Source: Hericium rajendrae (lineage: Eukaryota > Basidiomycota > Agaricomycetes > Russulales > Hericiaceae). Taken from it: DNA of 64,000 bases. Of this stretch, positions 1 through 13,593 are shown in pieces. The stretch covers positions 806,001 to 870,000 of the forward strand of contig CM065890.1 in NCBI GenBank assembly GCA_033439255.1, written 5' to 3'. The notes below the pieces were generated by a model. That model ran no database searches, was not told the DNA's origin, and worked only from the letters and a program-made list of their open reading frames with translations. How positions within the stretch are numbered: position 1 is the first letter of the stretch; each line of letters begins with the position of its first letter. Position numbers and translations under genes: made by a program.

Positions 1-727
1 CGTTCGCGAGGCCGCGCCTTCGCTTGAAATACTGCGACGGCAGCGACCCACACGTCTAAAACCCAAAACGCAATAAGCACCCGCAGCAACGTATGAAGTC
101 AGAGTGAGGCACCATAAACAGCATGCTGGCCCCAAGCCCAATAACAACGCCATTCGTAACCACCAGCCCACTCACGCTCCCCACCGTCCAGCTATTCAAC
201 AGCTGCCCCGTCTCAAGCAGGAAACACCCGAGAAACGCTCTGCGCTGCGTGCCGAACCTCCGAATGACGGGCATGTTCACGACCACCATCCACACCGTGA
301 ACGTGAGTGCCAACGAGAGCTGCGCGTCCATACCGAGGTAGATACGCCTGGACGATGCCCCACGAGTAGGCGAGCCGCCTCAGAAGAACCTGCGCGCGCG
401 TTGTCTGTCAGATACATAAAGGCCCATGGAGGGAGGGGGAACTGACGCGAGGACGCTGCAAGCAGCGACGACGACGAAGCCGTAGCCCCCGTCGGGACTG
501 TCGTCGACGACTGAAGGCGCGCTTATGCTGTGGATGCTCGCTGCGCCCGTGCTTGGTGTGCCCGCGGCGGCGGCTTCGTTGCCCCTGAGCCGGGCCAGTG
601 CCGGCAGCGCACCCTCCGGAGTGGTCACGTCCTGGGGCGGGCTGGAGTCCTTTCATCAATCCGAAAACGTCGAGAGGCGGATGCGCCCGTGCTGCTCTTC
701 GAGGGTCTGCAACGACGTAGACGGCAT
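1..727 (-). CDS. MFS transporter, monocarboxylate-permease type (partial, cut by window edge)
   Basis: N-terminal part of a major facilitator of the fungal monocarboxylate permease (MCT/MCH) group, a plasma-membrane solute carrier; the substrate cannot be read. The family signature PDGGYGFVVVAA is visible near 440-500, then AYSWGIVQAYL near 330-370, a helix ending GLGASMLFM near 115, an intron of about 55 bases (about 56-112), and SQYFKRRRGLAN at the window edge, matching the family's RRGLANG loop. A likely start is the ATG at 727 (MPSTSLQTLEEQ), which needs a small intron near 640. The frame of WGIVQAYL does not run into the following QLSLALTFTVW frame without a shift, so either a tiny intron, a sequencing indel or a real lesion lies near 315-335. 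The family call is firm; gene integrity is not. Confidence 0.7.
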
Positions 728-1849
728 GGCGAATCACCTTGGACTCTAGACGTGCAGAGGCCAATACACGGGTCCGTACTTTATAACTTATCAGGCCCGT
801 CTGACTATAAGCTGCTTGCATCCCTCCGACGCGCGCTACGGTGTATCACGATCATATCTAGCTTCGAAAGTCAAACAAGTACCAGGCGCGTTTCTGACAA
901 AGCCAAACTTGATGGTGTGAATTGCTCACTACCAGCAGTCTGCCTACGGGAGGCTCGAAGATGAACCAAGGGCGTCTGCTCAGTCATCGACGTCTGGTGG
1001 GTTCAAGATGAGTCACAACGCACGAAGCGAACACGACGCAGCGGCTGGCAGACGCTTCCCAAACACTTACGGCCTTGGCTTGGCCTTGCCAGTGCGCTGC
1101 ATCGGACCAAGCAGGCAGGGATGCTTATATGTTTTGTCGCGACTCGAACGGCGTAGCATGCCGACTCGGACGCAATCAGTAGGCGGCTCCATTAATTCGA
1201 GAACATCAGTAAATAAACGTAACTTATCGCGCCCTTCAGAGACGGGGACGGCGCCGACGCAGAGGTTCCTTCTACGCCGAAGTTTATGCCCTTCAGAGAT
1301 GAAGGAAGTTTTGGCATAGTTGACAGTCTGATTTAATTCTCAATATGCTCGCAGGTGTCATCGCCGTCATTGGGTGGTGCAATCCCAGACAGCATCATGA
1401 AGGTGAAGAAAGTGGGGAGCAAAGGGCCCTCGACGGCCTCTGAAGCGGAGGCTCTGCGCAAGGACTCATTCAAGAATTACCCAGACAAACCTGTGAATGT
1501 GGATTAAGTTATCTGCTAGAGGTTCTTTCACCGTGTCGGTCTTGATTGAGCTCTATTTGACCTCATGCTTTCCTTTGATACTGTAGAGAAGAATAATTGC
1601 TAGTCATGCTACAGCTTCCACTAGTTTGTTTTGTGGTCCACCGTATCTTGAAATCTAAACATTTGCTTCGCCAGATTGCACGTCACATGTATGTGGTATG
1701 CTGGACGTAGCGGCAATCGATAACATGTTATCGCACCGGCGTGCCACTTCAGAAGGTTGTACCTATTGAATTGGAAGTCCATAGTAATCTGATTGACGGC
1801 CCTGCGCACGTATTCTCTTTGTCAGATGCATAACCATGAGAATGTCCAG
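728..1849. other. Gene-poor stretch
   Basis: No convincing gene. It holds the promoter side of the transporter, short open frames with no recognisable protein, and a possible pair of relic exons on the plus strand (listed separately). Confidence 0.5.
1240..1507 (+). pseudogene. Possible relic 3' exons of an unknown gene
   Basis: An acceptor-like cag at 1237-1239 opens a frame reading DGDGADAEVPSTPKF, followed by a possible short intron ending ctcgcag near 1353. A second frame continues to a stop at 1505-1507, ending in KNYPDKPVNVD. The composition looks protein-like, but no start exon, family or homologue is recognised. It could equally be chance. Confidence 0.18.
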
Positions 1850-3597
1850 TCAAACCCTCACCATGTTCATGAGGAATAGCCCCTCGTCGGTTACCCTGAG
1901 CCACAGATCTGCGGCTTGATCTATCGCTTCAGCCGAAATCTCTACTTCCTGAACTATATGCGGATAGTTGACCACCAATCCTTCTGAGATGCCGAGCCCG
2001 ACAAGGACAGCGGACGACGGCACAATGCTTTCACCAGGGCGTAAACCATCCTGTGCCGCACGGGCTACACGGAGGGGATTGAAGTCCATGACGCGAAACG
2101 TACGCCGTCCATCTGGGTGTCGCGTTGGGCGCTGAACCGCCACACGCATACCAGCGACAACTTGCTTATGATCGGATGGTAACAGAGCGGCCCAAACGAC
2201 GCATTCTTGCCATTCTGCCCAGGGTATCTCGCGCCCTGCTGATCCCGGCGGCTGCTCCTCGAATTTCCGGTGAAGACCCGCGGAAGAAATAAGGAGCCGA
2301 ACAAGGTTATGTGCAGGCGGAGTCCCCACGGGTGAAGCAACTTGATGCGACCATTCAACTATGATCAGGCGGTCGGAATCCTCATTCAGCGGGAATAGGG
2401 ATGCGTAAGCACGATTGTGTGCTGGTGCGGACGAAAATGTTCCTCTGGCTCTTAGAGTTGAGACGGGTATGGGGGGAGCACGGGCGACCAGCCTTTGGCC
2501 GGTACAGAAAGGTGGTAGTATCAGGGCACAGATTCTTTCCGAGTCCATCTCTGTTATGGTTCGAGTAGATGGCCCAGTGATATCCGCCATACGGAGTGCG
2601 AAAGAACCTCCTGAGGCTGTCCAACATCCCAGAAGAACGTGAGTTCCACTTAAAAGTGTCAGGCTAGATGGAGAGTGTATCATCTGGGAACTGCGTCAGA
2701 AAATATAGTCGATAGGCTCGAGAATATAAGCTGTGTCACCATGTGGAGAGCACCGGTTTTCCAATTGTAGAGCTTGAAGAAAAGCTTCTCGCGCGAGTCT
2801 GGACCCTCGCCGGTAGACATCTCATAACACGAGGCGAGTACAAAATCAGCTCCCAGAATCGAAGAGATGGCGCTACGGGGTCGCGTGTTTAGAGGTATAT
2901 CTTGAACAGCTGCAAGTGGGTGGCGTTGGCCGGTTGATAACGACCGGATGTGGAGGGTCCTGTTATTTGATTATCTGTCTGATCAATTACGTCGGGACAC
3001 GATGAGACGAATCACATACGCGGGACGAATCGCAGTCAACACACACACATCTTGCTGGGGATCCATCTCAAAGTTGAAGAAATCAGCGCCCTGAGGCACA
3101 GTCAAAGATCCTGCGTCCTCGACGCCCGACACTCCCGCAAGGACGCGCTTCAGGAAAATCTTGTTATCGGATTCACTGCGGCCATAAGAAACAGCCTCGT
3201 TGGTAGATACAAACTTCCCAAAGCTCGGCATGGTGCTCGTCGCCGCAGAGAACAGAAATAGCGGTTTGGCGGTGCCGAGCTTCCGCCAAGCTGACTGCAT
3301 CTGCCTGAGCAGCTGCAAGCGCTGATCAATGCTCATCTGCGCCGGGCAATTGTCCTGCACGTCGTGCAGCTCCAGTTCGATCACGTACTGCAGTTCCGCA
3401 GTGTCCCGAATCAACTCGTACCAGTCGCGACAGACCTATGGAAATCGATCGAGGAGGGTCAGTCTTAGGCGCAAATGTGCAGATGATACTGATCTCTTTA
3501 CTTTTTGGCATTGCAAGAGAGAGCGTAGATCGGTTTTCTTGAGTATGCGCACGATCAGCTCTGTGGGCAGCGATGCCACGCATGCTTGGCGAGACAT
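1850..3597 (-). CDS. F-box protein (Agaricomycete family)
   Basis: Predicted 528-residue F-box protein, a candidate substrate adaptor of an SCF ubiquitin ligase. Exons 3502..3597, 2999..3435, 2740..2959 and 1850..2683 (complement) give an uninterrupted frame. The F-box spans roughly residues 9-45: LPTELIVRILKK, then across intron 1 VCRDWYELI. The rest matches the layout common in polypore F-box proteins: a DPQQDVCVL block near residues 155-165, HIRSLSTGQRHPLA near 180-195, and a C-terminal part with FRVMDFNPLRVAR near 450-465 that usually forms a beta-propeller-like substrate region. Start chosen at 3597, twelve codons before the F-box. No target can be named. Introns are 39-66 bases. Confidence 0.82.
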
Positions 3598-4484
3598 TTT
3601 CTGGCAGGGTTCAGCGTTTCGCAAGAGATAAATGGATCTGGCCTGGGGAGCCGTCTCTCGCCGATACGCAGTGACGAATGAGCAGGAAAAGCGTTCGTGG
3701 AAGTGGCAGTGGCGGCACGACCGTAAGCGCCTCGGGGCTCGCCAGGCCTCGTGTCTCATTGTCACGGAGTCTTTACCATCAAAAACACGAAGACCTTGGC
3801 CCATGTCAAATCCCGATCCATTTTTCATGGCAGTATGCACAAAATCTGTGGGATTATCGATCCGAATGTTACATGCAGTTGTGTTCATCGCTTCGATGTC
3901 GACGAGTCCAACGGCATATTTACAGTAACATCGCAACCATGCACCTTCTAGGAGAGGCAGTGGGATGGATGAGCTGTAGTCTCCCTCAGGCAGACCTTAA
4001 GAGAGAAATGACGAGTCGATCTCTCTGATTAACATGAGCCGGCAACTGTTCATCCTGCTGCTCAGAGGACCACACTATCATCGCCATATGTGGTTTGGGT
4101 GGCAAGGCGGCGTCGAACGGAGATTCAACGCCGCAACACAGAACGAAAATGAGAAAGCCGACCAAGTGGACGTCGGGCCCGGTCTCGAGAAGGGAGGGTG
4201 GACGTCGCACGAACACGATTTAGTCATTTATTTAATACATTCGCTCCGCGTCCGGCCGCGGCGATGAACAAACCAAGCTAGCGACTGTAATACTAACATT
4301 CAAGACAGAACAAAACGATGTGAGAGCCAACCGAGACCAACTGCCCAGAGTGCGTGCGAGAAATGCGATCAACGGAAAGAGACGGTGTGTGTGATGAGAT
4401 ATATAAGGCGGGTCTAGCGCAGCGCAGGGTGCGGCGCGCGCGGGGGTTGGGCCGGGATGTGGGGGTATCGGACTGCGCGGGGGT
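3598..4484. other. Intergenic, F-box promoter side and MAPK 3' flank
   Basis: Short open frames exist on both strands, but none has a recognisable domain or convincing intron signals. The stretch holds the upstream region of the F-box gene and the 3' untranslated region of the MAP kinase gene. Confidence 0.5.
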
Positions 4485-6050
<1,566 letters not shown>

Positions 6051-8348
6051 GGCGCACTGAGTGGTCGCTTGGGTCGTTATGGCCGTGCGGGGAGGAGGGA
6101 TGGTGGGGGGGAAGGAGGGAGAACAAGGAAGGCTTTAGTTGGAGATCTGAGACGCTGGACGAGAGACAAAAGAGCGAGTTTACTTGGGAAGGCCTGTTAT
6201 AGGTCGGTTTGCCACAACGGTGCCTATGCCCGGAACAGGCGCGCCGCGCTCTCGCCGCCATGACGATGCCTTCGTTACAACCGTCCACCCACGACCTGCC
6301 CAATCCATAGTCACCGCCCGATTCACGTACACCGGCTTCTTGATGCTGATCCTACATAGTCTGATTCTCCTTTCTGCACGAGCCATGCTCATTCGCTCGG
6401 TATTTGATCCTTAACTTTGCGTCGTATTTTTGGCTAGCAACCAACAACCGTAGGGGCTTCTTTCCACCTGTCTATGTTCTCGATCTTCAGGATATGGACA
6501 TTCCCCTGCGATGGGCTCCTACTGCAGGATCAATACTCGAGCTAACCACATCGCAATTTTCTATTGACCGGTATAGCCCTCCTGCAATACAACTCAACGG
6601 GGCAAGCTACCCTTAGTGTGACCGTAAGTCGCAGCCTCTTATCGTTGATTTATTATCTTATCGCCCTGATGAAGAATGCTACTCAAGACTGAATTCACGC
6701 TATACATCGAGGGTCCCATGTAGATCATCGACATCTGCGACAGCTCCAACTGAATTCAGCATACCCTCCAGGGCAGCTGCGCATCAAATCATACACCAGC
6801 CCACTTCGACCACGCAAGCCATTTCCGGCACCCGTAAGCATGCGTATTCATATCAATGATCCTCCGGCATTGCATTTTTATGCATCACATCTTGATGCAG
6901 CAGTCTGGCGGGTCCGACGCGGATACATAGCGACAGAATCAGTGTGGTGGTTGATTATGATTGGGGGTGTGGTGTGCCTTCGCGCCTGAAGGGCCGCGAA
7001 GGCTTGTGTGGTACGTGCGTATGGAGGCACATGGCTCGTGCGTGATCTCGATGTGCTTGATGTGATCTGATGCTTTCGAGGGCAAAGCGATGTCTGTTCC
7101 TCGGTGATTGGGTAGGTACTTTGTTCATCTGGTACAACAGCTATGTTGATAGTTTATCTGTTTAGTATTCTACCTCTACGTGTGCCGATGTTCCGTCTCC
7201 TGTCATCTCTTGTTCCACTCGTTGCAAGCAGATCAAGGAACGCCTCGCAGTGCGTACCGACAGCCGCCGTTTCAACCCCGACATATTTATCAGCACAGGA
7301 TACATATGGAGGATCTCGACGACCATGAGAATCCAGCTTATCCAGCATCCGTCTTCCTTCCGTCCGGAAACTGGACTGATGGAACGGCAGCTTCGACGTG
7401 CGAAACGCGGAGTCGAATACCGTCAGATCGGGCGACCACATCGTCTCTGCGGGGCCGATCGCGATGTTCGTACGACGTTGACGGGCAATGGACGACAGGC
7501 GTGCAGATGCGTTCCACGGTCGGAACGCGGTTGGCCGCTCAGTAACATTGTTCGATTGCGATGATCAGACGGCGCTCAGTGGACACACTGGTCTGGCGGT
7601 CTTGTGTTGTACATCGCTTCTTCAAATTACACATGGCAGCTCCGAGCTGGTCATGGTATGTAAGGAGTGTCTCGTGTTCCGGTTTTCTTGAGGTCCTTGG
7701 CATTGAAATATTGAAATGTGAATCTGCAGTCAATCAAAACTGGAAGCGCCAGCTAGCTTTGGCAGATTATCTTTCTCGCTAGCGATCGGTGCGCTTCAAG
7801 AGGCATCCGCGATGCCGGTTAGTCCGGCATGATGCAGGAAGAGGGTGCGATCCTTGCAAGCAAGGGGACTCCAGTTGTAAATTATCTGTGGGACGTGATG
7901 AGATCGAAGCTGGCCATGTATTTTCTGCACTGTTCCGTCCCATATGCAAGACCATAGAAGCGCTTCCATACAATGGCGCATGTATAGGAGCCTGTAAGAG
8001 CTTCGATTCTACAGCCCTGGAATTCGAAGCTGTATCCTAGCGACCATCTGCCAACTGAACATCTCTCCAACGGTGCAATATTTAGAACATAGCAAGCGTG
8101 GGAAATTGTCGAATAATCGCGGGCACGTTTTCTATTGTCCCGGTCACGTGCGGGAAACGCGTTGACTCGCGTGGTCTTTCCTCTTGTTGATCACCGCGCT
8201 CCTTGCTCTTGTCCCTCATCTTCTTGAACGACGACAACGCTTTCTCGCGCTGTTTTGTGATTCTTGCTGTCTCTTTCATATTGGAAGTCGTACTGCTATC
8301 TTGTTTGCTCCGTTGTGTAGAGAGAACTTAAACAGCTACGCGCTCACG
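6051..8348. other. Gene-poor stretch between divergent MAPK and RAD52
   Basis: Over 2 kb with no gene I can support. The MAPK promoter is at its left, with a G/A-rich run at 6090-6140, and the RAD52 promoter at its right. A plus-strand frame at 7303-7542 starts MEDLDDHENPAYP but shows no family. Could hold a lineage-specific short gene or noncoding RNA. Confidence 0.45.
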
Positions 8349-10101
8349 ATGCCAGGCATCAACTTCGCCACACCTCAAACGCCGCAAACGCCCAACAACT
8401 CCACATTCGCGGACCCCTCATTCTCGTTCGACTTCAAGCCCGACGTCACCGAGCTCGATGCGCGCGCCGCCATCCAGACGAAGCTCAACCGCCGCCTCGG
8501 CCCCGAATACGTCTCGCAGCGCCCCGCGCCCGGTGGCGGGCCCAAGCTGACGTATGTCGAGGGCTGGAAGATCATCGGCCTTGCGAATGAGGTGTTCGGG
8601 TACAATGGATGGAGCTCGAGCATCATCAGTGTGACCACGGACTTCGTGGACATGGATGAGGAAACAAGGAGGTTCTGCGTCGGTGTCACGGCTATGGTGA
8701 AGATTACGCTGAAGGACGGGAGTCACCACGATGACGTTGGATATGGGACGGCTGATAATGTGAAGAACAAGGGCGCGGGTTTGGATAAGGTTGGTGCCGT
8801 CTTGACTTATGTCCGCATGGTGTGCGATTGAAATGGCTTGCGGCAGGCTAAGAAGGAAGCCGTGACGGACGCCGTCAAACGTGCCCTGCGCAACTTTGGA
8901 AATGTCTTGGGCTTGTGTCTGTACGAGAAAGCCTACGCACAGGAAATTGCGAAAATCAAGGTCCCACCCGTGAGTCTGCACGCATATATCGACTATCTAA
9001 TACATATTCATAATTTCTCTTTCTCTGCTTAGACAAAGTTCGACAAATCAGATCTGCACCACGGCCCCGACCGCGGCAACACGCCCGCGCCGTCCACCTC
9101 GACGCCCGCTCCCCCCAGCGGATACACGCCCCAAGGCCCGCCACAGGACGTGAAACCGCTCTCGTCAGTCCCGCCGCATCTGCGCAACAACATGGCCTCG
9201 GGCTCTGGCTCTAGCTCGAATGGCCGGTCAAACGCGCCCCATACTCCTGCGGGTGGTATGGCACGTTCAGCGGCGCCCAATACGCCCGCGCAGAGCTCCT
9301 TGGTCAATAGAGCACCCGCGACGCGTGCGCCGCCGCCCGCCGCGCCTGCGCCTCAGCCCGCGCCCGCCGCGCCTGCGCCTGCGCCTGCGCCTGCGCCTGA
9401 GCGCAAGGTGACGTTCGCCCCAGAGCCCCAGCAGCCCGCACCCGCTGTGCCCCGCCCCTTGGAACCTGTCAAATCCGAGCAGGACCTCGACATGTACTTC
9501 ACCGCGTCGGACGACGACGCGATGATGGCGCTCGACCTGGATCAGTTCGATGAGCAACTCGGCGGGCCGGGTGCCGGCGCGAGTGGCTCTGGGTCAAATG
9601 GGAATGCGAACGGCGGTGGGAATTTCAGGCCCGCTGGAGGCAATGCGAGGCAGCCGCTGCAGTCTAATTCGGCGGCGAATGGAAATGGTGCTGGTCCGTC
9701 TGGAACGCGTGCGAGCAACGGTGCCAATGGGCCGTCGGGCTCGCCGACCGCGGGAGGATTCCATTTTCCGAATGGCGCAGTGCGTATATCTGTGCTTGTG
9801 TTCGTAAACTTGAACACTAATTTCATTGGGGAACAGACTCGCTCTTCTGGACAGAATGGAAGCTCGTCTTCCTCCGGTATTGGCATAAAGAGGGCGGCGG
9901 ACTCCATGCAGTAAGATTTTTTTTGTCTTGTCCTCCGTTCAGTTACCAATCGCGTTCGTTCACAGACCCACCCACGGCGTACGACGTCCGATGCCTCAGC
10001 AAGGAATGGGCCTCGCGCATGCCCAGCAGCAACAGCAGCGGCAGCCCTTCGCGGACTTGGGCGTTGGGGCCGGCGGCGACGTCAAGCGATTCAAACGATG
10101 A
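8349..10101 (+). CDS. RAD52: DNA repair protein RAD52
   Basis: 506-residue homologue of the single-strand-annealing and Rad51-loading protein of homologous recombination, nuclear. Exons 8349..8789, 8847..8969, 9033..9779, 9837..9910, 9966..10101. The conserved N-terminal annealing domain covers about residues 37-190: LNRRLGPEYVSQRPAPGGG, YVEGWKIIGLANEVFGYNGW, DDVGYGTADNVKNKGAGLDK and, across intron 1, KEAVTDAVKRALRNFGN. The C-terminal half is low-complexity (proline/alanine repeats near residues 250-300, then glycine/asparagine/serine), as usual for the unstructured Rad51/RPA-binding part. The last small exon gives a basic end, GGDVKRFKR, typical of fungal Rad52; the apparent stop at 9911-9913 lies inside intron 4. 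Poly-PA and poly-N tracts may be length-variable. Confidence 0.95.
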
Positions 10102-10521
10102 TCGACCGTGAGCGAACGGACAGGATTCGGACCCGCTAGCATACATGCCATATTGTTTTCTTGCTCTGCGCTCTTTTCATATCCCATATCCCGCATCCGG
10201 TACATATGATACGGTTGCTTTTGCCGCCATTGATACCGCTATACCAGTCAAATATTCAAGAATAATTGTAGCTTTACGACACCATTACAGTCCTCACATG
10301 TTCATATGTTATGCACGCTTGCTATCATACCATGTTGTCAATCCTAGCCCTAATATTTCAAAGTGATACCTCTAGTCCGCCGCGATGTAAAGGAACCATA
10401 AATCGTACAAATTTCTCCGTATAGTCCGATCCTCTCTATCTAACCAGAATATCTGTCCTACATTCAACAACACAACAATCCATAGGACATAAGTAAGGAT
10501 TTAGTCTGGTCCAACCAGCCC
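10102..10521. other. Convergent 3' flanks
   Basis: A/T-richer spacer between the ends of RAD52 (plus) and the large F-box-like gene (minus). No gene seen; presumably holds both 3' untranslated regions. Confidence 0.6.
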
Positions 10522-12477
10522 TCAACATTCAATAATGGTGGGGTCCGGGTCCGTGACATTGTCCCAGTCAACCTCAGCAACCTCCTCCAGTTCTCGGACT
10601 TGATCAGGATCGATCGAGCATTGTCTAATGAAGAGAGTCAGACGTGTGTCGCATGCCGCACGGCGCCGCGAAAGCGACGTCTTCAGCAGAGTGTGAATGT
10701 CTCTGCTGATCGCGTGATAGTCCCCGCCGTCCCCATCATCTTCGAACACATCCATCGTATAGTTAAAGTGGAAGTCAACTTGCTCGAACTCGACGCGCTT
10801 GAGCTTTCCGAGGAAAAGTTCCTCTTGCGAGAGGGGTCTTCTATCCTCACTTTGGGCAACGGCTTCTTCCCAACTTGTCATGGGACCTGTCGAAAGGCCC
10901 AATGCCCTGCAAAAACTCCGTGCAGCCTGTCCCATGACCGAGATATTCTCCACTTCCGTATACTCGTCGAAAACGTATAGCCACTGTCCTGGCGTCAATG
11001 ACCAGTCTAACGCGCCGTCCGACTCGATAATCAGGTCACGGATAATGTTCTTTGGAGGGCAGTCGCATAGTGCTCGTACGTTGGCATACATATCGTCTGG
11101 CCACTTATCGACCAAGATTGAGATGGACGGAACATCCTCCCGATCCCGACGAAGGCCGGCCAGATCGGGGACACTACCCGCAGCCCAGAAGCGGAGCTTC
11201 CACTTCGGGTCATAGTAAGAAATACGTTCCTCCGGCAGCATGGTAGTCGATAAGAACATTGTGAGGAATGGTAGTTCGTTCGCGAAGGATAGAGTATGGG
11301 CCTTGACGAATGAAAAAGAGTCTGGGATAGAACGTGGGTCGAGATCTTCGCATACAATGGTGACATCGCAGGATGGGGGCATTGTCAGATGCTTAAGGAT
11401 GTTCTTGCATTCAACTGGGAAGTCGCCACCTAGGGTCAGCTTCTTGACCCGAGGTAGCATCACAGTTCGAATGGTTGGAGGGCTCCTGGGCTCTACAGGA
11501 AGGCAATGAGACAGAAATAGAGTCTCCAGCGCAGGCATCTCTCGAAGAGCGCTGAAGAATTGACTGTACACAGTGACGTCGCCGTCGGTTGCAAGCGCGT
11601 CGCGTGGCCCAATGTCGAAATTATTGTCGATGTGCAGATGAACGAGGCCTCGAAGAATGGGTGTAGACCATGGGATCCGAAAGCCCTGTAAATCTAGTCG
11701 GCGGAGCATGGGTGAATGGGTATTGAATATGTCGGAAGGGAGTGTACGCCAGCCACTAACGAGAGCCATGGCATCCTTCAAATACACGGATTCCAAGATA
11801 GGTGCTGAGTATAGGCTCATGGACTGCAAAATGGCGTTCATGTCTCTAGTAGGCTCAGTGATGGACAAATGGCGGATGCGGAAGAGTTGCTCAGCAAGGA
11901 CGTGACCCGCGATGGAACCCGAAGGGGGCCTCACGGGCATGCACTGAGAATATGATATCGGCGCCGACTTCGTGCGAGAGAGCATCTCTTTCGTCCACTT
12001 CTGACCGAGTCGGTCCGTCACGTCGCTCCATAGACTGGGAGTCTGAAGCGCCGTTTCACGCCAGAACCGGCAGACATGAGTTGCCTGGATCCAGCCAAGG
12101 CTACCCGCGTCGGTGGGGGGCTCGTTTGCGGCATGGAAGTGGAAGACACGGCCTAAAATTTCAAATGGAAGACTAGAGATGCGGGAAAGCGCATTACGAC
12201 GCGCGCGGAGAGAGGATATAGCGGCCAGCAAGGCCGCCTCTTCGTCGTCTATTTTCTGACGCGCGTGCTGAACGACATCCGGGCGGTCGCGGGGAGATAC
12301 ACCCTCGATTTGGGTAATCCGGGTATTCAGAAAATTCTTCCAGGCGTCCTGGGGGTTGCTTAAACAATAACAGAGTAAGAAGGCTAATAGTAACGTAGTT
12401 GAGGTCCTAGTCAAGCACAGACTGACATTGTGAGTGAGCCTCCGAGTTCTCCAGATGACATGGCTGATGTACTTCAT
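10522..12477 (-). CDS. F-box-like domain protein with repeat-type C-terminus
   Basis: Large single-exon frame of about 651 residues. An F-box-like motif sits near residues 100-155: LPFEILGRVFHFHAANEP, WIQATHVCRFWRETAL, SLWSDV. Before it comes a short helical segment (DDEEAALLAAISSLRARRNAL), the arrangement seen in very many Agaricomycete F-box-like proteins. The remainder resembles leucine-rich-repeat-like strands (LRRLDLQGF, GLVHLHIDNN, ALETLFLSHC), suggesting substrate recognition for an SCF ligase. The first 40 residues are hydrophobic and unlike the family; an unrecognised intron or a different start is probable there, so the N-terminus is uncertain. It is divergent from the kinase-fold gene at 12660. 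Confidence 0.75.
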   Translation of the reverse strand: MKYISHVIWRTRRLTHNVSLCLTRTSTTLLLAFLLCYCLSNPQDAWKNFLNTRITQIEGVSPRDRPDVVQHARQKIDDEEAALLAAISSLRARRNALSRISSLPFEILGRVFHFHAANEPPTDAGSLGWIQATHVCRFWRETALQTPSLWSDVTDRLGQKWTKEMLSRTKSAPISYSQCMPVRPPSGSIAGHVLAEQLFRIRHLSITEPTRDMNAILQSMSLYSAPILESVYLKDAMALVSGWRTLPSDIFNTHSPMLRRLDLQGFRIPWSTPILRGLVHLHIDNNFDIGPRDALATDGDVTVYSQFFSALREMPALETLFLSHCLPVEPRSPPTIRTVMLPRVKKLTLGGDFPVECKNILKHLTMPPSCDVTIVCEDLDPRSIPDSFSFVKAHTLSFANELPFLTMFLSTTMLPEERISYYDPKWKLRFWAAGSVPDLAGLRRDREDVPSISILVDKWPDDMYANVRALCDCPPKNIIRDLIIESDGALDWSLTPGQWLYVFDEYTEVENISVMGQAARSFCRALGLSTGPMTSWEEAVAQSEDRRPLSQEELFLGKLKRVEFEQVDFHFNYTMDVFEDDGDGGDYHAISRDIHTLLKTSLSRRRAACDTRLTLFIRQCSIDPDQVRELEEVAEVDWDNVTDPDPTIIEC

Positions 12478-12659
12478 CACTATGATAGTTCATTCAAAGA
12501 CTTAGAGATACTCACAAACGATATACACTTTTTGCACTGGTGGACGAGGATGGTCGAGAGAGGTCGGTGACCTTGGTCGCGAGACGCTGGATTGGCGCCT
12601 GTCTAGCTACTACGGGATCTTATCTTATCTTCTAACAAAGAGACCTGCAGCCATTCAAC

Positions 12660-13593
12660 ATGGAACCCGCTGTAGGGCCTGAACAGTGAACGCAACCTTG
12701 ACGCAACCCTCAATTGACCAGCCAGAGTTTACCTTTTGCGATATGCAAAAGATTGTGGACGATATCTGGGCCAGGCTGCAGGCGTGTCCACCTCTTCTCT
12801 CATAACGACTGAGTTTGACTTCGGAACGCAGGACCTGGCGGGATCTCTTCAGCAATTACTATTCCTCAGCCTTACGCGCCCTCTATTGGGCACGCACAAC
12901 ATCAGGACTTTTCGCTTCAACATACCCTGGATGGTCAAGATTACTAAACGCACAACTAGTACGGAAGCACATGCTCTCCGTTACCTTCGCTCCATGGGCC
13001 TCAATATCCCGATCCCTCGGCTCATATTCTCCTGCGCCCACCGTGGCACCATGTACACCATCATGACCCGCGTTGCCGGAACAACCATGCTAGATGCGAT
13101 TGCGCACAAAAAGCTGAGCACCGACGCCGTAGAGACTATCGCCACCGAGGTCTCGGTCGTTCTGAACCAACTACATACTTTGCGTCAGTCGCCCTCTGAC
13201 GCCGGGAAAGTCATGTTGAGTGCATCTGGGCATGATCTCCCTGATCCCGTTGTCTTCTTCGAAGACAGATCTGGTCCTTACTCTTCCATCATCGAACTTT
13301 GGGCTCATTGTGGCGACTACTCTGACCTAGCCGAGATGAAAGGCGACGTCGACTCGGCCACGCTTGATACAATGGCTGTGGACCCCATCAGATACATCCA
13401 TCCGGATCTGCGCTTTTATAACATTATTGTCCGCGACGGCCACCTCTCAGGGATTATTGACTGGGAGGACTCGGGCTGGTTCCCGTCCTCATGGCAAGTG
13501 CACACGCTGCGCTGGCCGCGTTTTGGGTGCAACGGACCCTGGCTACAGTACTGGCTCAAGTACCGTTTCTCCAAGGAGGCAGAAGCCGCGTAG
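12660..13593 (+). CDS. Aminoglycoside phosphotransferase-fold kinase
   Basis: 265-residue protein of the APH/choline-kinase-like phosphotransferase superfamily, whose fungal members are mostly of unknown substrate. Exons 12660..12671, 12722..12783, 12870..13593. The tiny first exon (MEPA) and the second (CDMQKIVDDIWARLQA) join in frame to the kinase body. Visible: TEAHALRYLRS (the C-helix glutamate region), MTRVAGTTMLDAI hinge, catalytic YIHPDLRFYNIIV (H-x-D-x4-N) and GIIDWEDSGWFP (metal-binding D). The 5' splice choices are my inference from frame and the match to family layout; the body from 12903 is firm. Expanded families of this kind are common in basidiomycetes. A role in antibiotic resistance should not be assumed. 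Confidence 0.78.

Noticed and set aside
1008-1319. 103-codon plus-strand frame
   Set aside because: No domain. The better-looking reading of this region uses another frame from 1240.
3436-3936. Minus-strand frame extending the F-box gene 5' beyond 3597
   Set aside because: The residues before MSRQACVASLP show no family likeness, and the F-box begins close to the Met at 3597. The frame past 3501 is intron.
9911-9913. Apparent stop codon ending RAD52 after ..ADSMQ
   Set aside because: The taa is part of a gtaaga donor; splicing to 9966 gives the family-typical basic C-terminus VKRFKR.
12655-12855. Short minus-strand frame upstream of the kinase-fold gene
   Set aside because: It overlaps the 5' exons of the plus-strand kinase-fold gene, which join to a coherent kinase N-terminus.
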